Shown one piece after another: positions 56,068 to 64,000 of a stretch of 64,000 nucleotides of DNA. Within the stretch, counting starts at the first letter, position 1. Each line of letters opens with the position of its first letter. The notes under the pieces were generated by a model. The model worked only from the letters and a program-made list of their open reading frames with translations. It made no database searches and was not told the DNA's origin. The translations under genes were made by a program, and so were the position numbers. Origin of the DNA: an uncultured Ruminiclostridium sp. (GTDB lineage Bacteria; Bacillota; Clostridia; Oscillospirales; Ruminococcaceae); NCBI GenBank assembly GCA_910579265.1, contig CAJTTE010000013.1, forward strand, positions 16,067 to 80,066. Direction: 5' to 3'.

Positions 56068-57036
56068 ATGAATGAATGGTACGGCTTGGTACAAACAATT
56101 GCGGGGGAGATTGATAAATGCATCAAGAATCGCAGCGATGAAGCATTAACTTTATATGCTCTTTCGCAAAAGCTGGGTTATTCCGAGTTTTATATTTCCC
56201 GTAAATTCCGGGAAATTTCCGGAATGCATCTTCGTGATTATTTACGGCAGCGCACACTTGCTTTTGCATTAAAGGAGGTTCGGGATACATCAAAAAAGCT
56301 TTTGGATATTGCAATGGATTACGGTTTTTCCAGTCATGAAGCGTTTTCCCGTTCCTTTAAAAAAGCCTATGGCATAACCCCAAGCGAATATCGCCAAAAA
56401 ACTGTCCCCGTTGTCCTTCGCACCTTAATCAAGCCGTTTGATTGCTACTTAATAAGTATTGGAGGAACTGATATGATAGACACAGCAAATGATGTTAAGG
56501 TGTATTTTGTAACTATACCCGCACACAAATATCTGCACATAAGGAACTATGAAAGTAACGGTTATTGGGATTTCTGGCAAAAGCAAAGCCTTATACCCGG
56601 GCAGGACTGCGATACAATTTGCGGACTGCTTGACAGTATAAAAGGAAAACTGGACGATTTCGGCGGTGATGAAGCAAACAGCGGCAGCGGTCAGATCATG
56701 GCTTTTATCAATGAGCCGACAGGCAGGGTCTGCGGTTGGGGTATCCCGATAGCAGAGAGCTACGGCGTTCGCCTTCCCGCCGATTATAACGGTGAGATCC
56801 CGGAACAGATGCAGATTATGGACGTTCCCGAAGGCGAGTATATTGTCTTTGAACACGGTCCGTTTGATTATCATACACAAAACTGCAAGGTCGAACAAAA
56901 AATAGAAGATGCTATGAAAAATTTCGATTATGCATCTTCCGGTTATTGCCTTGACACTACGCAGGGAAGGGTATTCTATTTTTATCATGACCCCGAACGT
57001 TTTTGGAAGTATGCAAGACCTGTTAAGAAGTTGTAA
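56068..57036 (+). CDS. AraC-family regulator with GyrI-like effector domain
   Basis: 322 residues. N-terminal AraC DNA-binding domain: LTLYALSQKLGYSEFYISRK (first HTH) and LLDIAMDYGFSSHEAFSRSF then KKAYGITPSEYR (second HTH). The C-terminal ~190 residues form a GyrI-like/SOUL-type ligand domain (VYFVTIPAHKYLHIRNYESN, PEGEYIVFEHGPFDYHT). It resembles Rob/BltR-like multidrug or solvent sensors. GGCAAGGG precedes the ATG. No target gene is adjacent downstream. It is the third protein in this region with this ligand domain. Confidence 0.9.
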   Translation: MNEWYGLVQTIAGEIDKCIKNRSDEALTLYALSQKLGYSEFYISRKFREISGMHLRDYLRQRTLAFALKEVRDTSKKLLDIAMDYGFSSHEAFSRSFKKAYGITPSEYRQKTVPVVLRTLIKPFDCYLISIGGTDMIDTANDVKVYFVTIPAHKYLHIRNYESNGYWDFWQKQSLIPGQDCDTICGLLDSIKGKLDDFGGDEANSGSGQIMAFINEPTGRVCGWGIPIAESYGVRLPADYNGEIPEQMQIMDVPEGEYIVFEHGPFDYHTQNCKVEQKIEDAMKNFDYASSGYCLDTTQGRVFYFYHDPERFWKYARPVKKL

Positions 57037-57125
57037 TAGTCATAGGAATTGTATAATCCATAGCGCGTAAGATTCAGAATTGACGCACGATTTGTCAGGT
57101 TAAATTTAACAACAGCGTTGATTAT

Positions 57126-57318
57126 TAGAGAATATCTGAAAACCCGCAAGCTGCACGATTTCTACTAACTTTGTGCGCTTTCCATGTCAAAGAAGAATGC
57201 CGATAGTTATCCCAAAGGGACGGCTGTGAAATACCTTCGTATTTTTCTGCTTTTTTCATTGAGATCGCCATGCTTTGGCTTAATCGTACCTTTTGCTTTG
57301 TTTTCAGATACGCTCTAT
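57126..57318 (+). repeat. Repeat family C, copy C11
   Basis: TTAGAGAATATCTGAAAACC at the left, TTTTCAGATACGCTCT at the right, centre TAGTTATCCCAAAGGGACGG. Confidence 0.87.
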
Positions 57319-57660
57319 TTTCAGGTAATGTGGATTTATAAAGTTTATCAATCCATAATGATATATTTATACAGCCTTTATAAATACTTTTAAGAAATCA
57401 ATTAAAAACCGCCTTGATTTATTATAATGCAAATCAAGATGGCCTGGCGGTAATAGGTATGGCGCGATTTTATACTTATAAGTGCATTATTACATGTAAG
57501 GCTGCCGAACCGGCGAATAAAACAGTTATTTATAAGGCTACCTTGAAACATTTTGAATTTCACTTAAGCATTGAACCTCCTTTCCTTTATAATCACATTT
57601 AAGGGAGGAATGATTTGCAGAGAGGTTATGATTTATGGTTGGATGCAGCCGGAGAACGGG

Positions 57661-57782
57661 TGCTGTATGTTATATTATATTTTGTATCATGGTATACCGC
57701 TTCTTTGTGGCCTTTATCATGGATAATAACGGTGCTGCGTTTCTTGCATTTGTTGTTGCTATCCACGAAATATGCAGAATGA
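57661..57782 (+). pseudogene. Remnant of a GNAT gene related to 48030
   Basis: The phase reading CYIIFCIMVYRFFVAFIMDN and NGAAFLAFVVAIHEICRMNK aligns with CYILYHNGMPVSVASVMDN onward in the intact gene. It has no start and stops early. The upstream ~57400-57560 also resembles the region before the intact gene. Confidence 0.7.
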
Positions 57783-57815
57783 ATAAAATCTATCAGGTTT
57801 AGTTGAAAGGGCTAT

Positions 57816-58883
57816 ATGGTGAATAAATTGAATATCGAAAAGGAAAATAAGTATTTATATCATGAGCAGATACATGCTAAACGTCTAAAAAGCATCATAA
57901 TATTTCCTGAAAGCGGTTTTCCCGTATGTAAATACTATTTATTTGGCATGAAGGAAAAGGATTTTTATACAGCATATGATCAGCTTCTCCATATATTTTT
58001 TTGCATGTATGATGATATGGAACAGAACCCGGAAATATTTGGATTACCGCTTTATGGTATTGACAAGTACAATGCCGATACACCGGAAGGCCGTAAATCC
58101 AAAATATATTTTTTCCCAATATTGCTTTTTATAGCAGCTTTTGTTGGTAGGCTATCAGATGATCGGCTTTATATTGATAAAAATAAATTCATGATAGAGA
58201 TAAAGAAATATAAAATCACGAATATCAGTAAAATTATGAAAATTTTATCCCGGTATGGTTTTGATTTCTGTATGAATGAAACAGATCCATATATGGAAGT
58301 GAGGAAGAATCCAAATATACTGAAGGTTTTAACTGCTGTTGCGGATAAGGCAGAAAAAATGGGAGAAATAAAAACAAACACTAAGTTGTTGTGTTTATAT
58401 TATAAGCTTTTTGAGGGAAGTACATCTTCTTGTAACGAATATGATATTAATGACTATTGCGAAGTCATAACAGATTATGCAGAAGTTATTGCATATTTTA
58501 ACAGGGAACTGGAAAAATTAGACTTTATCCCATCACCCAATGGCTTTTACCGTCTTAACTATATTAATAAGAGCAAAAAGAAATATAATGATATTGTATC
58601 TCTTACTTATACGGCGGATTGTGACGTTTATATAAGACTAAAATTAAAACGTATCAACTCATATGCAGATAAATTGGATGCATTGCCGCTGCATATTAAA
58701 AAAGCGTTAAAGAATAGCATATGTCATTATTGCAGTTTGACTTGCAGTAGCAATAATATAAAATTCATATTAGACGGCGAAAATATAGAAGCATGTTGTT
58801 ATAATTCGTTTGTTTTCTATCACCCCTCTATATCCGATATTGAATATTTTATAAAGTTAATTGTTTGGGAAAAGGGACTGTAG
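57816..58883 (+). CDS. Uncharacterised protein, paralogue of 50686
   Basis: 355 residues, AAAGGG seven bases before the ATG. Mostly helical; a hydrophobic stretch at ~100-112 (FFPILLFIAAFVG) is probably a buried helix. The C-terminus has ICHYCSLTCSSNNIKFILDG then ACCYNSFVFYHP and ends DIEYFIKLIV. This copies the layout of the 50686 protein: Cys cluster, strand pair, Cys, then a terminal D-x-x-Y-x-I helix. Sequence identity looks low. The base composition is more AT-rich than its neighbours, which may point to a different origin. Function unknown. Confidence 0.65.
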   Translation: MVNKLNIEKENKYLYHEQIHAKRLKSIIIFPESGFPVCKYYLFGMKEKDFYTAYDQLLHIFFCMYDDMEQNPEIFGLPLYGIDKYNADTPEGRKSKIYFFPILLFIAAFVGRLSDDRLYIDKNKFMIEIKKYKITNISKIMKILSRYGFDFCMNETDPYMEVRKNPNILKVLTAVADKAEKMGEIKTNTKLLCLYYKLFEGSTSSCNEYDINDYCEVITDYAEVIAYFNRELEKLDFIPSPNGFYRLNYINKSKKKYNDIVSLTYTADCDVYIRLKLKRINSYADKLDALPLHIKKALKNSICHYCSLTCSSNNIKFILDGENIEACCYNSFVFYHPSISDIEYFIKLIVWEKGL

Positions 58884-58889
58884 TCCGTT

Positions 58890-58954
58890 TATAGGCAACA
58901 CCGCACAATTCACACCCAAAGCCGTCAGGCGGTCATTGTGCAGTATTGCCTATA
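58890..58954. repeat. Internally deleted family A element (A6)
   Basis: 65 bp: TATAGGCAACACCGCACAAT at the left and GCGGTCATTGTGCAGTATTGCCTATA at the right with AAAGCCGTCAGG between. Only the ends and one sub-terminal arm of family A remain; the flanks are TATA instead of TTAA. Confidence 0.8.
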
Positions 58955-59376
58955 TGCTTTTTTTAAAAAGTGCATATGTTTTTCTGAAAATCAATATATG
59001 TTGCCGGCTTGTTTTGTCATTTTCTTAGAAAAATCACGGGTACAGAACAACTGCAAATAATCTGAAATTTGGCGTTTTCCAAGCGCGGAACGAAAAAGTA
59101 AAGGAAGAATGGATTTAATGTTATTTTGGCAATAAACAAATATTTATAAGAGTTTTTGCTCCGCAACAAAGCCCATTATATGATCTTATGGTTTTACATC
59201 CGTTGTTTCCGTATGCTCCGGAGCTGTTTATGGCCAGATATGCGGTTATTTTTGGGAAGGGATATCAAGAGGACAGATATTGATTTCAGATACCATTGCT
59301 GTATAAACGAAAGAGAAGCCAAGTTAAAATTTTAGCCGCTGTAAACAAAGATTACAAGCGGCAAAAAGCAATGAAG
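58955..59376. other. Intergenic stretch, no supported gene
   Basis: About 420 bp between A6 and the kinase stop; nothing recognised on either strand. Confidence 0.35.
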
Positions 59377-60702
59377 CTATATCTTTAAAATCACATCCAT
59401 GAAAAACTCCGTATCGCTGTTGTACGCACGTGCCGAGCCTCCGTATTTTTCAGCCACGGCGGCGATGGAGGCTAGTCCCGTTCCCTGTTCGCCGTGCTTG
59501 GTGGAACGGTATGAGCCGCTCCTGCCCTTCAGGATATTTCCGTCGAAGCTATTGGTGGAAACCACATACAGGCTGTTTCCGTGACGTATCTCTGCTGTCA
59601 GATTAAAATAACGTTTATCCTCTGTCAGCCCGATACAGGCTTGTATTGCGTTTTCCATGATGTTTCCGAAAAGTGCTGCCATGTCCAGTTCGGAAAACGA
59701 AAGAGGTTGGGGAAGCTCTATTTTCCAATCTGTTTTTATTCCTCCTGTTTCCGCCAGATCATGGTAATACCCGAACAGCGCATTTAAAGCGGTATTTGAG
59801 CAGTAATTCGGGGGAACGCTTTTGCTAAGCCGCTGTTCGTACTCGGAAAGGTGTGACCGTACGCCGTCAATATCGCTCTTTTCGGCAAGTGCCGATAAAA
59901 TATGTACAGACTGTCGGAAATCATGCCTTAATCTTTGTGATTGCTTCATATATTCCTGTAATTTGCGGTATTGGTGCGACTGCATTTCAAGTAGCTGCGA
60001 CCGCTTTTCAAGCTCCGTTCGCTCCAACAGAACAACCGCTCCCTGATAAAAAAACACATAGATTATTATAAGCACCGTCATCATTAAACATTCAAACAGC
60101 GGAAACAGATAGTACATTCGTCCCACAAGTATATTTTCGTAGTAAATAGGAGCAGCCAATATATTGAAAAAAAAGAATATAAACGACAGTGCGCTGACTG
60201 AGTACCAGATTTTTGCCGAATCAAGTCTATCCAGCATTTTAGATGCATACTTACAGGAGGGGTAAAAGGCAAGAAGTGCCATAAGGCAGGAAAGACCAAG
60301 CTGAAACAGCTGTGCTTCCGTCGAAAAATCCGCTGCGCCTGATGACGGGTGAAGGCGGGCGTCAAAAGCAATGGCGAGCTGTGCGGGAAAGCTCTGCGCC
60401 GCACAAACGCCCACATAAACGGCCAGTGTTCTCGGAAAATCGGTCGTTACCGTAAGGCGGTACAGAAAAAAAGATATTACTACAAAAGGAACAAGTATTA
60501 TGTTTGCATCAATTTTCAGTGCCGATGTTGCCAACGAACCCAAAACCGCAAACGGAACTATAACGGACGCACAAAGAGCAGCCGTTTTCGGCAAAGAGTA
60601 TTTCATATGATTTTTTACGGGATAATAACAGGAGAGCACCGTGGGGATCAGAATAAAAAACTGCGGCACCTCGGAAAGCCAATCAAGTACATTTACTGTC
60701 AT
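59377..60702 (-). CDS. GHKL sensor histidine kinase
   Basis: 441 residues. About six TM segments in residues 1-225, a coiled region, the phospho-acceptor box RLRHDFRQ (His260), and a GHKL ATPase with MENAIQAC (N box) and GTGLASIAAVAEKYGG (G region). It starts three bases after the regulator gene stop, with GAGGTGA as ribosome binding site inside that gene. AgrC-like architecture, but no agrB or agrD is near, so the signal is unknown. Confidence 0.9.
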   Translation of the reverse strand: MTVNVLDWLSEVPQFFILIPTVLSCYYPVKNHMKYSLPKTAALCASVIVPFAVLGSLATSALKIDANIILVPFVVISFFLYRLTVTTDFPRTLAVYVGVCAAQSFPAQLAIAFDARLHPSSGAADFSTEAQLFQLGLSCLMALLAFYPSCKYASKMLDRLDSAKIWYSVSALSFIFFFFNILAAPIYYENILVGRMYYLFPLFECLMMTVLIIIYVFFYQGAVVLLERTELEKRSQLLEMQSHQYRKLQEYMKQSQRLRHDFRQSVHILSALAEKSDIDGVRSHLSEYEQRLSKSVPPNYCSNTALNALFGYYHDLAETGGIKTDWKIELPQPLSFSELDMAALFGNIMENAIQACIGLTEDKRYFNLTAEIRHGNSLYVVSTNSFDGNILKGRSGSYRSTKHGEQGTGLASIAAVAEKYGGSARAYNSDTEFFMDVILKI

Positions 60703-60705
60703 ATG

Positions 60706-61443
60706 TCACCTCTTTCCGCTTCCTTGAACGCTGCGTATTTTGGAGAAGTTGTAGTCCCGCGCCGCCTGTTCGATCTTAAGCCGGTCGCGTACCCGTGTGG
60801 GAAGCCGCGCACCGTTTTCGAGTATGCAGCAGTTGTTTTCAAAATCGACAATGTAATCGGCGTTTACGGCAATGCCCTTGTTTATGTGAATAAACCGCGC
60901 ATCCCCGCCCGTCCGCTCCATAAACTGCGGCATAGTCATGCGGCTGCGCAGCTCCGTGCCGTCCGCAAGCGTTATATCCAGATAGTGCGCGTCGGTTATG
61001 ACCGAAATGATTTTTTCAAAGGGAACACGGACGGTTCGTCTTTCGCTGTAGATATCGATATAATTATGCTTAGGCAGCAGCGCAAGCGCGTCCTTCAGGA
61101 CGCTTTCAACGCGCTCCGGCATAAAAGGCTTGATGATGTACTCAAACGCGTGACAGGAGAACGCTTCGGGCATACGCTCTCCGCAGGAGGTCAGGAAGAT
61201 CAGCAGACAGGCAGCGTCGTTTTCTCGGAGCTTTTTCGCTGCCGAAACGCCGTCAATGCCGTTCATGAAAATATCCATAAAAACAATATCGTATCCGCGT
61301 TTATCGAGGGAGCCGAGAAAGCTCTCCCCATCCGAAAATGCGGATATTTCCGTTTCCGCGCAGTTTTTACCAAAAAATCCGCGGCAGATATCCGCTATCT
61401 TGTCCGTATATATCTTCTCGTCGTCTACCAACGCTATCCGCAT
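60706..61443 (-). CDS. LytTR-type response regulator
   Basis: 245 residues. Receiver domain with Asp7/Asp8, phospho-acceptor Asp57 (IVFMDIFMNG) and a late Lys (EYIIKPFMPE), then a LytTR DNA-binding domain (RFIHINKGIAVNADYIVDFE). First gene of the pair with the kinase. Divergent from a BspA-like surface protein gene whose upstream region has LytTR-like direct repeats, so it probably controls that gene and perhaps itself. Confidence 0.9.
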   Translation of the reverse strand: MRIALVDDEKIYTDKIADICRGFFGKNCAETEISAFSDGESFLGSLDKRGYDIVFMDIFMNGIDGVSAAKKLRENDAACLLIFLTSCGERMPEAFSCHAFEYIIKPFMPERVESVLKDALALLPKHNYIDIYSERRTVRVPFEKIISVITDAHYLDITLADGTELRSRMTMPQFMERTGGDARFIHINKGIAVNADYIVDFENNCCILENGARLPTRVRDRLKIEQAARDYNFSKIRSVQGSGKR

Positions 61444-61514
61444 ACGCTCACCGCCTTTTCTATATTATATCACACAATTTCGGATTTTTCAAACTATAAG
61501 CGAATCTCCGGCCT

Positions 61515-61552
61515 AACGTTATTGCCTAAAATTTGACGTTCCTGCCAAAATG
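61515..61552 (+). promoter_or_regulatory. Putative LytTR regulator binding site
   Basis: Direct repeats ACGTTATTGCCTAAAAT (from 61516) and ACGTTCCTGCCAAAAT (from 61536), period 20 bp, about two helical turns. They end about 20 bp before the -35 of the downstream gene, an activator position. Confidence 0.6.
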
Positions 61553-61570
61553 CTTGATTTATTATTTGAG

Positions 61571-61600
61571 TTGACATACAATTTTTATCAGTAGTCAATA
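61571..61600 (+). promoter_or_regulatory. Putative promoter of the BspA-like gene
   Basis: TTGACA (61571-61576) with a poor -10 (TCAATA at 61595-61600, 18-bp spacer), as expected for an activator-dependent promoter. Confidence 0.45.
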
Positions 61601-61638
61601 AAATTTGTGCGATATAAGGAATATGAGGTATGCGGAAT

Positions 61639-64000
61639 ATGAAAACAGCAGGCAAGATTTTGGCGGCGACATGCGGTGTCGTGCTTTTGAGCAGTTCTAC
61701 AGGGTTTGCGGAGTATACGGAAGATACGAAAAACGTTATAAACAGCAAAAGCGTTTTGGATAATAACTCTGCTGTGGGCAGCAACAGCGGAATAATCACA
61801 ACTTCCGAAACATCAGACAACAAAATCGGAGAAAACATAACCTATACGCTTAATGATGAGGGGACTCTCACTATCAGCGGAACAGGCGAAATGTATAATT
61901 ACAAATCCGACGGATGGGCAGACGATGTTGACTCTCCTTTTCATTGCAACGAGGAAATCAAAAGCGTTATTATAGAAAACGGAGTAACAAATATTGGCAA
62001 CAGCGTTTTTCACACCTGCAAAAATTTGGAGAGGGTGGAGATACCGGAAAGCGTAACGGCTATAAATTATCGTGCGTTTGCAAATTGCGGAAAATTAAAT
62101 TCAATAATGCTTCCCGATAATTTAACCTATATTGGAGGATGGGCGTTTGAAAAATGCGGCGGTTTAACGGATATTATTATTCCCGACAGCGTTGTTACAA
62201 TAGATAGCTACGCTTTTAAGGAATGCAACGGTTTAACAAAAATGACTATTCCTGCCGGTGTAAAATTGCAGTATGAAGAACCAAACTTTAACGGCTGTAT
62301 ATTTTATGAATGCAAGGGTTTAAAAGAAGTAACATTATATAACGATAGAATAACTCCCAGTATGTTTCACGGTTGCGATGCATTGGAAACAGTCAATATA
62401 GAGGGCGAAGTCGGCATTATAAATAGCTATGCATTTAACAACTGCAAACGGCTGAAAAAAATCAATTTGCCCGAAAGTATTTACAAGATAGACACTGGAG
62501 CGTTTTACGGATGTTTGTCTTTAGAAGAAATAATCATTCCGGACAACGTGACTGTAATAAAGCAATGGTGTTTTCGTCAATGTTCAGGTCTTAAGTCGAT
62601 ATTTATACCTCAAAATGTTGCTTCTGTCGAAAGGGATCCGTTTGGTGGTTGTAATTCTCTTGAAACCGTTTTTTATCCCTATAAGTTGGACCTCACCAAT
62701 GCAAGTATACCGAACACTGCAACGCAGCTCCCATATAAAATAGAAAACGGCGAGATGACGATTACAGACATCACTCTTGGCAATGAAAAAACTGAAGTGG
62801 AGATATGTGATACGGTAAACGGAATTCCCGTGGTTTTCGTTGAAGAAAGCGTTAGGGATAAGGTGGCGGAAAACGGACACACTCATAAAAGAAATGATAC
62901 AGGATATTGCGTCATTTGTACCCAAAAAAGTGATTTTGATTATACGGTTCTTGATAACGGTGAAATAAGGATAACAAAATGTTACATTAACGACAGAACC
63001 GAGGTTGTAATTCCCGGAACTATAGAGGGCAAATATGTTACGTCGATTTCCGGCTTTACAGACAGCGGCGTGATTGAAAAAGTTATAATACCCAATACCG
63101 TTAAAGGGATTTACGGTGTAGGTGTATTTGAGGATATGACAGGACTTAAGGAAGTGTGCTTTGACGGCTTCAGCGAAGGTCGTGTTGTTCTGTCCCAGAG
63201 AACATTTCCCTCAAATCTTGAAAGAATCGTTTTCCCCGAAGGTCTGACCGATCAGGACATTAAGGATAAAATGGGGTTGGAATTTTTCCCCGCCGATGCA
63301 AAGCTGTATTCCGGTACGGAGCTTTTGCCGCATAATTATGAATATGCTTTCGAACAGGACGGTTTGCAGCATTATTTGAAATGCACCGCATGTGACGATA
63401 TCGAAAACGACAGCTATGAGGATCATTCCGCAGAGGGTGATTTTATTACCGATAATCCCGACTATAACTATCAGGAATGCCATTATCAAAAATGTAAATG
63501 CGGACTTATCATGGGAATTCTTCACACTTCCGATAAGGGAACGGAAACGATTGCACCCGGTTATGACTCGGAGGGAAAAAAGGAATACCGCTGTACTGAT
63601 TGCGGATATCTGATAAAAGAAGAAACCCTTGCTCCCCTCGAACATAACATTGAGGACGAATGGCAGAGCGACGTTTCGGGACACTGGCATAACTGCGGGT
63701 GCGGAGAAAAACATAATTTCGGCGAACATATTTCCGACGGAGGAAAGGTAACGCTTGAACCTGATTATGATTCGGAGGGCAGAAAGGAATACCGCTGTAC
63801 TGATTGCGGATATCTGATAAAAGAAGAAACCCTTGCTCCCCTCGAACATAACATTGAGGACGAATGGCAGAGCGACGTTTCGGGACACTGGCATAACTGC
63901 GGGTGCGGAGAAAAACATAATTTCGGCGAACATATTTCCGACGGCGGAAAGGTAACGCTTGAACCTGATTATGATTCGGAGGGCAGAAAGGAATACCGCT
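61639..64000 (+). CDS. BspA-type LRR surface protein, 3'-truncated by the window
   Basis: The frame is open from the ATG at 61639 to the window end (787 codons). A signal peptide (ILAATCGVVLLSSSTGFA) leads to LRR_5 units (IKSVIIENGVTNIGNSVFHT, LERVEIPESVTAINYRAFAN and so on) to about residue 360, a linker with HTHKRNDTGYCVICTQ, a second short LRR part, then tandem Cys/His-rich repeats of 68 residues with CTDCGYLIKEETLAPLEHN and GHWHNCGCGEKHNFGEH. It is an exported surface protein, probably adhesive. The ribosome binding site is weak (GAGGTATGCGGAAT). The anchor is beyond the window. Confidence 0.85.
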   Translation, partial: MKTAGKILAATCGVVLLSSSTGFAEYTEDTKNVINSKSVLDNNSAVGSNSGIITTSETSDNKIGENITYTLNDEGTLTISGTGEMYNYKSDGWADDVDSPFHCNEEIKSVIIENGVTNIGNSVFHTCKNLERVEIPESVTAINYRAFANCGKLNSIMLPDNLTYIGGWAFEKCGGLTDIIIPDSVVTIDSYAFKECNGLTKMTIPAGVKLQYEEPNFNGCIFYECKGLKEVTLYNDRITPSMFHGCDALETVNIEGEVGIINSYAFNNCKRLKKINLPESIYKIDTGAFYGCLSLEEIIIPDNVTVIKQWCFRQCSGLKSIFIPQNVASVERDPFGGCNSLETVFYPYKLDLTNASIPNTATQLPYKIENGEMTITDITLGNEKTEVEICDTVNGIPVVFVEESVRDKVAENGHTHKRNDTGYCVICTQKSDFDYTVLDNGEIRITKCYINDRTEVVIPGTIEGKYVTSISGFTDSGVIEKVIIPNTVKGIYGVGVFEDMTGLKEVCFDGFSEGRVVLSQRTFPSNLERIVFPEGLTDQDIKDKMGLEFFPADAKLYSGTELLPHNYEYAFEQDGLQHYLKCTACDDIENDSYEDHSAEGDFITDNPDYNYQECHYQKCKCGLIMGILHTSDKGTETIAPGYDSEGKKEYRCTDCGYLIKEETLAPLEHNIEDEWQSDVSGHWHNCGCGEKHNFGEHISDGGKVTLEPDYDSEGRKEYRCTDCGYLIKEETLAPLEHNIEDEWQSDVSGHWHNCGCGEKHNFGEHISDGGKVTLEPDYDSEGRKEYR
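63583..64000 (+). repeat. 204-bp in-frame tandem repeats in the BspA-like gene
   Basis: Units start at 63583, 63787 and 63991 (period 204 bp, 68 codons). The first two differ by about one base. Each has two Cys-x-x-Cys/Cys-x-Cys clusters with several His. An older, diverged unit is seen at ~63460-63582. Confidence 0.93.

Noticed and set aside
60349..61536. A 395-codon plus-strand frame
   Set aside because: It is antisense to the LytTR regulator and the end of the kinase, which have clear domains; the frame has no ribosome binding site and no known motif.
63211..63933. A 240-codon minus-strand frame with internal repeats
   Set aside because: It is the antisense shadow of the 204-bp repeats in the BspA-like gene, whose plus-strand frame is open with a signal peptide and LRR motifs.

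Overview
The window looks like a chromosomal segment of an anaerobic, low-to-moderate G+C Clostridia-type Firmicute, probably Oscillospiraceae/Ruminococcus-like. The evidence is AddAB instead of RecBCD, an agr-type peptide quorum-sensing locus, LytTR regulators with GHKL kinases, BspA-type leucine-rich-repeat surface proteins, zinc-type L31, YicC, and strong AGGAGG ribosome binding sites with TTGACA/TATAAT promoters. This assignment comes from gene content alone.

Layout. 0-5.6 kb: end of an M42 peptidase, a GNAT protein, a PLP-dependent lyase-like protein, yicC and a membrane sulfatase-like protein. 6.0-9.1 kb: an agr-like locus, with agrB and a 45-residue agrD on the minus strand and a LytTR regulator plus GHKL kinase divergent on the plus strand. 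9.4-13.4 kb: a chemoreceptor with a zinc-binding-type sensor, two uncharacterised proteins and gene remnants. 13.9-14.3 kb: RNase P RNA. 15.8-22.5 kb: addB-addA. 22.9-27.6 kb: a BspA-like surface protein, an XRE regulator, a tandem duplication and rpmE. 28-30.5 kb: a nucleoside-deoxyribosyltransferase/TIR-like protein and a lipoprotein hydrolase. 31.7-37.4 kb: a four-gene operon (Ntn amide hydrolase lipoprotein, PaaK/CapK-like adenylating enzyme, ABC ATPase, FtsX-like permease). 37.7-41.5 kb: two cyclophilin-like-fold lipoproteins, DUF3737 and LysE. 42-43.4 kb: a chitinase gene cut by one in-frame TAG. 44.7-46.6 kb: marR-MATE. 48-58.9 kb: GNAT, GyrI-like, MerR, XRE and AraC regulators and two members of an unrecognised family. 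59.4 kb to the end: a second LytTR/GHKL system divergent from a large BspA-like gene that runs off the window.

The most striking property is the load of short non-coding palindromic elements. I count at least five families, about 28 copies, of roughly 160-190 bp with terminal inverted repeats. They resemble non-autonomous transposons (MITEs). Two copies of family A sit inside members of families B and C, with TTAA at both ends, which shows movement. Almost all lie between genes, often directly against a stop codon.

Other unusual points are a 126-bp near-copy of the inside of addA placed 26 kb away; two diverged copies of a three-hairpin, RNA-like element; two MerR-type promoters with 19-bp spacers, one before the MerR gene and one before a GyrI-like gene; and 20-bp-period direct repeats in front of the last BspA-like gene that fit a LytTR binding site.
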